The notes under the pieces: generated by a model | What the model was told of the DNA's origin: nothing | The model's database searches: none | What the model saw: the letters and a program-made list of their open reading frames with translations, nothing else | Shown: in pieces, positions 5,161 to 9,289 of the stretch | How the letters are laid out: each line of letters begins with the position of its first letter | Position numbering within the stretch: the stretch's first letter is position 1 | Made by a program: the position numbers and the translations under genes | Assembly (NCBI GenBank): GCA_003220975.1 | Contig: QHTX01000137.1 | Coordinates: 481-9,769 of the forward strand | Reading direction: 5' to 3' | DNA length: 9,289 bases | From: Gemmatimonadota bacterium | GTDB taxonomy: Bacteria; Gemmatimonadota; Gemmatimonadetes; Gemmatimonadales; GWC2-71-9

Positions 5161-7562
5161 CGACGGTCTCCGAGCTGTTCGAAACGATGGCGTACGGGCC
5201 GGCGCCCGAGAGCGACAAGCCGGCGCTCGAGTGGATCGCCCACCACGGCAGCGACTTCGCGCTGTTCGTGGGCGGCCAGTGGACCAAGGGGAAGAACGGC
5301 GACGGGTTCGACGTCATCAACCCCGCCACGACCGCGAAACTGGCGCGGGTGACGCAGGCAGGCCCGGCCGACGTGGACGCCGCGGTGGGCGCCGCCCGCA
5401 AGGCGCTCGCCGGTTGGTCCGGCCTGTCCGGGCACGCCCGCGCGCGACATCTGTACGCCCTCGCGCGCGAGGTACAGAAGCAGGCGCGGCTGCTGGCCGT
5501 GCTCGAGAGCCTCGACAACGGCAAGTCGATCCGCGAGACGCGGGACCTCGACATCCCCCTCGTCGCGCGCCACTTCTACCACCACGCAGGCTGGGCCCAG
5601 CTGCTCGACTCCGAGTTCGCGGGCTACGGGCCGGTGGGGGTCGTGGGACAGATCATCCCGTGGAACTTCCCGCTGCTGATGGTGGCGTGGAAGGTCGCGC
5701 CGGCGCTGGCCGCGGGAAACACCGTCGTCCTGAAGCCCGCCGAATTCACGCCGCTCACCGCCCTCTGTCTCGCCGAGATCGCGCAGGCCGCCGGGCTGCC
5801 GCCGGGCGTGCTCAACGTCCTGACGGGCGACGGCAAGACGGGCGAGCTGATGGTCAAGCATCCCGACATCGACAAGATCGCTTTCACGGGTTCGACCGAA
5901 GTGGGCCGCGTGATCCGCAAGGCGACCGCCGGGTCCGGGAAGCGGCTGTCGCTCGAGCTGGGTGGGAAGAGCCCGTTCATCGTGTTCGACGACGCGGACC
6001 TCGACAGCGTGGTCGAGGGCGTGGTGGACGCGATCTGGTTCAACCAAGGTCAAGTCTGTTGCGCGGGATCGCGGCTCTTGGTGCACGAGGGAGTCGCCGA
6101 GCGGCTGGTCACGAAGCTGCGGGCGCGGATGGAGCAGCTCCGGGTCGGCCCGCCGCTCGACAAGGCGGTGGACATGGGCGCGATCGTGGCGCCGGTGCAG
6201 CTCGAACGCATCCGCGGGCTGGTGAGTCAGGGCGTGGAAGAAGGCGCGACGATGTGGCAGCCGTCGTGGGCGTGCCCCACAGAGGGGTACTTCTACCCCC
6301 CGACGCTGTTCACCAACGTGTCGCCCGCGGCCACGATCGCCCAGGTCGAGATCTTCGGGCCCGTGCTGGTCGCGATGACGTTCCGCACGCCGGCCGAGGC
6401 CGTGGAGCTGGCCAACAACACGCCCTATGGGCTCGCCGCGAGCGTGTGGACGGAGAACATCAACCTGGCACTCGACGTCGCTCCGAAGATCAAGGCGGGC
6501 GTGGTCTGGATCAACTGCACCAACCTGTTCGACGCGGCGTCGGGGTTCGGCGGATACCGGGAATCGGGCTTCGGGCGGGAAGGCGGGAAAGAGGGGATGT
6601 GGGAGTACGTGAAACGTGAATGGGAGCAGGGAGCAGGGAGCAGGGAGCAGGCTCCGCGGAAGGCCGCGGCGAGGCGCCGTTCGTCACCACAGCTCCCTGC
6701 TCCCAGCTCCCTGCTCCCTCCGATCGACCGGACCTACAAGATGTTCATCGGGGGCGTGCAGGCGCGCCCCGACGCGCCGTACGCGCGCCGCATCGCTGCC
6801 CCCGACGGGCAGTCGCTCGGCGAAGTGGGTGAGGGAAATCGCAAGGACATCCGGAACGCGGTCGAGGCGGCCCACGCTGCTGCCGCGTGGGCACGCACGA
6901 GCGGCCACAACCGCGGCCAGATCCTCTATTACATCGCGGAGAACCTCGCCGGGCGCGCGGATGAGTTCGGGGCGCGCATCGCCGCCATGATCGGCAGCGA
7001 CGCCGCCACCGGGCGCTGTGAGGTCGATGCGGCGATCGCCCGGCTGTTCAGCTACGCCGCCTGGGCGGACAAGTACGACGGCGCGGTGCACCAAGTGCCG
7101 ATCCGCGGCGTGACGCTCGCGATGAACGAGGCCGTAGGCGTCCTGGGCATCGCCTGCCCCGAGGAATACCCGCTGCTCGGGTTCGTGTCGCTCGTGGCGC
7201 CGGCGATCGCCGCCGGCAACACGGTCGTGGCGATCCCGTCCGAAGCACACCCGCTCGCGGCCACCGAGCTGTACACCGTGCTCGACGCGTCGGACGTGCC
7301 GGGCGGGGTCGTCAACATCGTGACCGGCGCGAAGGACGCACTGGTGAAGGTACTCGCCGAGCACGACGACGTGGACGGCGTGTGGTACTTCGGGACCCAG
7401 GCCGCCGCGGCAGAAGTGGAACGGGCGTCGGCGGGGAACATGAAGCGGACATGGGCCGAGTGGCACGCACGGAACTGGATGGACAGTGTGCAGGGCGAAG
7501 GGCGGGAATTCCTGAGGGAAGCGACTCAGGTCAAGAACATTTGGATACCGTACGGTGAGTAG
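5157..7562 (+). CDS. Two-domain ALDH16-like aldehyde dehydrogenase
   Basis: The product is 801 residues, close to the roughly 800 of the ALDH16 family. Residues about 20-487 are a complete NAD(P)-dependent aldehyde dehydrogenase: IIPWNFPLL (oxyanion Asn 170), VVLKPAE (cofactor Lys 193), FTGSTEVG (243-250), LELGGKSP (general-base Glu 267), NQGQVCCAG (nucleophile Cys 301) and EIFGPV (Glu 398). A low-complexity linker (about 489-525) follows, then a second, shorter ALDH-like domain (about 527-780) that lacks the nucleophile and base, and the tail EFLREATQVKNIWIPYGE. The second domain aligns with the first without gaps over about residues 158-224 versus 658-724, but Asn170 is replaced by Glu670 and Lys193 by Ile693, so it is structural. 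The start ATG 5157 overlaps the deoC stop (ATGA). Inferred role: oxidation of the acetaldehyde released by DeoC, to acetate. The substrate is not provable from sequence. Confidence 0.92.
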   Translation: MTTVSELFETMAYGPAPESDKPALEWIAHHGSDFALFVGGQWTKGKNGDGFDVINPATTAKLARVTQAGPADVDAAVGAARKALAGWSGLSGHARARHLYALAREVQKQARLLAVLESLDNGKSIRETRDLDIPLVARHFYHHAGWAQLLDSEFAGYGPVGVVGQIIPWNFPLLMVAWKVAPALAAGNTVVLKPAEFTPLTALCLAEIAQAAGLPPGVLNVLTGDGKTGELMVKHPDIDKIAFTGSTEVGRVIRKATAGSGKRLSLELGGKSPFIVFDDADLDSVVEGVVDAIWFNQGQVCCAGSRLLVHEGVAERLVTKLRARMEQLRVGPPLDKAVDMGAIVAPVQLERIRGLVSQGVEEGATMWQPSWACPTEGYFYPPTLFTNVSPAATIAQVEIFGPVLVAMTFRTPAEAVELANNTPYGLAASVWTENINLALDVAPKIKAGVVWINCTNLFDAASGFGGYRESGFGREGGKEGMWEYVKREWEQGAGSREQAPRKAAARRRSSPQLPAPSSLLPPIDRTYKMFIGGVQARPDAPYARRIAAPDGQSLGEVGEGNRKDIRNAVEAAHAAAAWARTSGHNRGQILYYIAENLAGRADEFGARIAAMIGSDAATGRCEVDAAIARLFSYAAWADKYDGAVHQVPIRGVTLAMNEAVGVLGIACPEEYPLLGFVSLVAPAIAAGNTVVAIPSEAHPLAATELYTVLDASDVPGGVVNIVTGAKDALVKVLAEHDDVDGVWYFGTQAAAAEVERASAGNMKRTWAEWHARNWMDSVQGEGREFLREATQVKNIWIPYGE
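6622..6718. repeat. GGGAGCA-unit inverted repeat inside the dehydrogenase gene
   Basis: The left arm 6622-6648 is four head-to-tail GGGAGCA units (the last lacks its A). The right arm 6692-6718 is its reverse complement, two copies of GCTCCCTGCTCCC split by one A. The arms pair at 26 of 27 positions around a 43-nt spacer, which itself holds CCGCGG-AAGG-CCGCGG (6654-6669). The element is in frame and encodes the inter-domain linker, beginning EQGAGSREQ and ending LPAPSSLLPP. It looks like a mobile or expandable intergenic-type repeat captured in a permissive linker. Confidence 0.9.
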
Positions 7563-7567
7563 GACAA

Positions 7568-7596
7568 AGGGGCCAGGAGTGCAACTCCTGGCCCCT
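7568..7596. terminator. Strong hairpin between convergent genes, probable bidirectional terminator
   Basis: A perfect 13-bp stem AGGGGCCAGGAGT / ACTCCTGGCCCCT closes a 3-nt GCA loop. It begins 5 bp after the dehydrogenase stop and lies 9 bp beyond the stop of the minus-strand 58-residue gene. On the minus strand the stem is followed by TTGTCC (with the T at the stem base, TTTGTCC), a short U tract. On the plus strand it is followed by CTGCTCG, which is not U-rich, so intrinsic termination should be weaker that way. The plus-strand use is inferred from position. Confidence 0.75.
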
Positions 7597-7605
7597 CTGC
7601 TCGTC

Positions 7606-7782
7606 TCACGCCGCGAGACGCTTGCCGTCAGGCGGCGCCGGTTTCGCTTTCATCACCTTCCAGCGGTTGCAGATCGGGCACCCGACGTAGGTCCGGCCCA
7701 CCCAGTCCGTTTCGTATTGCGGCACGTGGTGACAGGCCTTCGACGACTGCCGCGACTCCAGCCGGCGTTTCTTCGCGGGCAT
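7606..7782 (-). CDS. 58-residue Cys/His (zinc-ribbon-like) protein
   Basis: ATG 7782 to TGA 7608-7606 encodes 58 residues beginning MPAKKRRLESRQ. The start has GGAGG 6 nt upstream, the same arrangement as the sigma-like gene. Cys17 with His18/His19, and a CPIC pair (Cys35, Cys38), could make a single zinc site of C-H-C-C type. The rest is strongly basic (KKRR near the N terminus, WKVMKAK and GKR near the C terminus), which suggests nucleic acid or ribosome contact. It has no recognisable family, and other small Cys-pair proteins fold without zinc. It is the last gene before the shared hairpin, 67 bp downstream of the 105-residue gene on the same strand. The strong ribosome site, terminator placement and conserved-looking Cys spacing make it a real gene rather than a chance frame. 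Confidence 0.7.
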   Translation of the reverse strand: MPAKKRRLESRQSSKACHHVPQYETDWVGRTYVGCPICNRWKVMKAKPAPPDGKRLAA

Positions 7783-7788
7783 TGGCGT

Positions 7789-7793
7789 CCTCC
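7789..7793 (-). promoter_or_regulatory. Shine-Dalgarno of the 58-residue gene
   Basis: GGAGG on the minus strand lies 6 nt before ATG 7782. It is the best evidence that this short frame is translated. Confidence 0.7.
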
Positions 7794-7849
7794 CACTCCT
7801 CCGGACGACGCGTTAACGATGCGGGCGGCAGCAAGGTTCCCCAGGGGCA

Positions 7850-8167
7850 CTAGGGGAGCTTGCGCAGGATCAGGTCGATCGCCTCTTGCTCGTGCTTCAG
7901 GAAGTGTCCGTCGGCGAACGCGATCAGGGCGCTCGGTCCCCAGTCGGGGCTGGTCGGGTGCGCGACGGTTCCCGCGTCCACGTGGAGCGACGGGGCCAGC
8001 GCCTGCATCGTCCGGATGACGCGCTCATAGTCGTCCACCACGGCCGCGAACCGGGCGCGCAACGCCGCCAGCTCGCGGGCGAGCCGCAGCCGCTCCCGCA
8101 GGCACTGCTTGAACCGGCTGGTGGGCGTGTCCTGCTGCGGTGGCGTTGCCTTGAGCTCGGTAGCCAT
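7850..8167 (-). CDS. 105-residue hypothetical protein with central helix
   Basis: I do not recognise this protein. It reads from ATG 8167 to TAG. After a polar N terminus (about 1-16), residues about 17-58 (FKQCLRERLRLARELAALRARF then AAVVDDYERVIRTMQAL) form a long amphipathic, probably coiled-coil helix with heptad-like Leu/Ala spacing. The C-terminal part is mixed, with SPDWGPSALIAFADGHFLKHEQEAIDLILRKLP ending in a second helix. It has no signal peptide or membrane segment, so it is probably cytoplasmic. The frame stays open 74 codons further upstream, but that extension overlaps the receiver gene, is rich in Arg/Ser/Gly and looks like noise. The Shine-Dalgarno is poor (AGG about 12 nt upstream), but a promoter-like sequence sits about 40 nt upstream. 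Confidence 0.6.
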   Translation of the reverse strand: MATELKATPPQQDTPTSRFKQCLRERLRLARELAALRARFAAVVDDYERVIRTMQALAPSLHVDAGTVAHPTSPDWGPSALIAFADGHFLKHEQEAIDLILRKLP

Positions 8168-8202
8168 TGGGCGCGCACCTGCGTTGCGTCGAGGGGTCCC
8201 AC

Positions 8203-8232
8203 ATACTGAAGAATGCGCGCTGGCGCCGTCAA
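8203..8232 (-). promoter_or_regulatory. Candidate sigma-70-type promoter for the 105-residue gene
   Basis: On the minus strand TTGACG (8232-8227, five of six to the -35 consensus) is followed after 18 nt by CAGTAT (8208-8203, three of six to the -10 consensus). Transcription would start near 8196, giving a leader of about 30 nt before ATG 8167. It lies in the 91-bp gap after the receiver stop, so the two small genes may be transcribed independently of the kinase. The -10 match is weak. Confidence 0.35.
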
Positions 8233-8258
8233 GAGTGGCGTGAGCGCAACGGGCGCCG

Positions 8259-8693
8259 TTACGATGGCGCGCGCGCGCCTTTCCTTGCCATTTCCCCAAT
8301 CCGGGTGACGAGCGCCTTCCCGTCGAACGGTTTCGCGACGACCTGCGCGCCGAGCCGGCGCGCTCCATCGGACACGACGTCGCCCCCATGCGCGCTCAGT
8401 ATGATCGCCGGCACGTCACGGAGCTCCGGCCGGCGGCGCGCCTCTTCGAGGAACGCTAGGCCGTTCATGCCGGACATTTGGACGTCGGTGATGATCACAG
8501 TCGGCCGGCGGTTGCGCGCGAACGCGAGGCCGGCGGCGGCGTCGCTCACGCCGAAGCACGCGTAGCCGGCCCGGCGCAGCAGCTTGGTCACGCCGTCGCG
8601 CACCGCGGGGTCGTCGTCGACCAGCAGCACTACGGGTTGCCGCGGCGCCGCGAGCAGCCGTCGAGCCTGGCCTGCGGGTCCGCCGGAACGCAT
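8259..8693 (-). CDS. Receiver domain (single-domain response regulator or last domain of a hybrid kinase)
   Basis: Read from ATG 8693 this is 144 residues. Residues about 21-138 are a CheY-like receiver with all key positions: acidic pair Asp26/Asp27 in LLVDDDP, phospho-acceptor Asp70 in IITDVQMSGMNG, Ser100 in IILSAHG and Lys121 in VAKPFD. There is no output domain, so it would act as a phosphoryl relay or protein-binding switch. The first 20 residues (ending ARRLLAAPRQP) look like the last helix and linker of a preceding receiver rather than an N terminus. The gene overlaps the upstream kinase frame by 64 bp, and ATG 8693 has GAAGG immediately adjacent with no spacer, a poor ribosome site. 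It may therefore be the final domain of the hybrid kinase, separated by a one-base loss. The domain call is firm; the start is not. Confidence 0.8.
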   Translation of the reverse strand: MRSGGPAGQARRLLAAPRQPVVLLVDDDPAVRDGVTKLLRRAGYACFGVSDAAAGLAFARNRRPTVIITDVQMSGMNGLAFLEEARRRPELRDVPAIILSAHGGDVVSDGARRLGAQVVAKPFDGKALVTRIGEMARKGARAPS

Positions 8694-9289
8694 CCTTCGG
8701 CACCATAGTCGAGGGCCGTATCCGACGCGTCGGCGTCGGACACGACCAGCACGTGCGTGTCGAACGTCGCGGCACCCCGGCGGACCTGCTGGACGAAGTC
8801 CAGCCCGTGCATGTCCGACAGTTCCAGCGCCGCGAGGATGAGGTCGACCGGCTGCTGTTCCAGCGACGCGAGCGCTTCCGCACCGGTCGCGACTGGCGAG
8901 ACGCTCCAGCCTTCGGCTGCGAGCCGCGTCGCGGTCAGGCGCCGCCAGTCCGCGTCGCCGTGCACGAGGAGCACCTTCGCTTCTTGCGGCAGCGGCGCCG
9001 CGGCGGGGACCGGCAGCGGGGCGAGCTGGTGCGGCGCAGCGAGTGGCAAGCGGACGAAGAACCGCGCGCCGCTGCCGACCTCGCTCTCCACCCACACCTC
9101 GCCGCCGAGCGCTTGGACGATGCGCTGGGTGATGGTAAGGCCCAGCCCGGCGCCGCCGTGTTCCCGCGTCGTCGAGCTGTCGAGTTGCGTGAACGGCTCG
9201 AAGATGGCGGCGAGCTTGTCGGTCGGGATCCCCGGCCCCTGGTCCGAGATCTGGGCCACGGCACAGCCCTGCTCGCGCCACCACCGCAC
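8630..9289 (-). CDS. Sensor histidine kinase C-terminus: ATPase domain plus degenerate receiver (partial)
   Basis: The gene enters from the right edge, so the sensor, dimerisation/phospho-acceptor His and N-box parts are missing. Of the 219 visible residues, 1-84 are the end of a HATPase domain: ISDQGPGIP (G1 box), IFEPFTQ (F box), HGGAGLGLTI (G2 box) and the final strand ARFFVRLPL. A Pro/Ala linker (85-102) leads to a receiver-like domain (about 104-206) starting KVLLVHGDADWRR. In it the phospho-acceptor position is Ala (LILAALELSDMHG, where LLDL is expected) and the Lys-Pro motif is replaced by VPADP, so it is a pseudo-receiver that probably cannot be phosphorylated. The last 12 or so residues (RLDGCSRRRGNP) do not look like a receiver helix, whereas the overlapping frame does (ARRLLAAP), suggesting the true protein continues into the next receiver. 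It is membrane-associated or cytoplasmic depending on the unseen N-terminus. Confidence 0.85.
   Translation of the reverse strand: MRWWREQGCAVAQISDQGPGIPTDKLAAIFEPFTQLDSSTTREHGGAGLGLTITQRIVQALGGEVWVESEVGSGARFFVRLPLAAPHQLAPLPVPAAAPLPQEAKVLLVHGDADWRRLTATRLAAEGWSVSPVATGAEALASLEQQPVDLILAALELSDMHGLDFVQQVRRGAATFDTHVLVVSDADASDTALDYGAEGCVPADPQARLDGCSRRRGNP

Noticed and set aside
7602..7620. CGTCTC/GAGACG 6-bp hairpin over the end of the 58-residue gene
   Set aside because: It is short, has no T tract and lies next to the far stronger 13-bp hairpin; it is probably chance.

Overview
The window is uniformly G+C-rich bacterial DNA with third-codon-position G/C bias in every gene. Gene content (a FecR/DUF6600-type secreted protein, a long-form deoxyribose-phosphate aldolase coupled to a two-domain ALDH16-type aldehyde dehydrogenase, a minimal sigma-like protein, a hybrid sensor kinase) suggests an environmental phylum such as Gemmatimonadota, or less likely Acidobacteriota. 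This is inference from gene style; no rRNA or marker gene is present to settle it.

Layout, left to right. (1) Plus strand, 1-1297: the last 43 codons of an unidentified helical protein, then a PIG-V-like membrane mannosyltransferase gene broken by an apparent one-base loss in a G run near 424-429. (2) Minus strand, 1308-1770: tRNA-Arg(TCT), preceded in its own direction by a 113-residue protein that looks like sigma-70 region 2 with no region 4. (3) A 212-bp divergent intergenic region. (4) Plus strand, 1983-7562, a tightly packed three-gene unit: a FecR/DUF6600 secreted protein with a long Pro/Ala tail; deoC, starting 22 bp later; and an 801-residue ALDH16-like aldehyde dehydrogenase whose ATG overlaps the deoC stop (ATGA). 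(5) A strong hairpin at 7568-7596 lies between the converging strands. (6) Minus strand, 7606-9289: a 58-residue Cys/His protein, a 105-residue unknown, a receiver domain with all key residues, and the C-terminal part of a sensor kinase (ATPase domain plus degenerate receiver) running off the right edge. The two receivers are in different frames and may be one hybrid kinase broken by a one-base loss.

How the genes fit together: DeoC cleaves 2-deoxyribose-5-phosphate to glyceraldehyde-3-phosphate and acetaldehyde, and the coupled dehydrogenase is the natural candidate to oxidise the acetaldehyde, giving a deoxynucleoside salvage/catabolic pair. The FecR/DUF6600 gene looks co-transcribed but has no obvious metabolic link.

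The most unusual items are a 27-bp near-perfect inverted repeat built of GGGAGCA units, sitting in frame at the junction of the two dehydrogenase domains; the region-2-only sigma-like protein; and two independent one-base frame breaks, which raise the question of sequencing error. I do not see a clearly new multi-gene system here.
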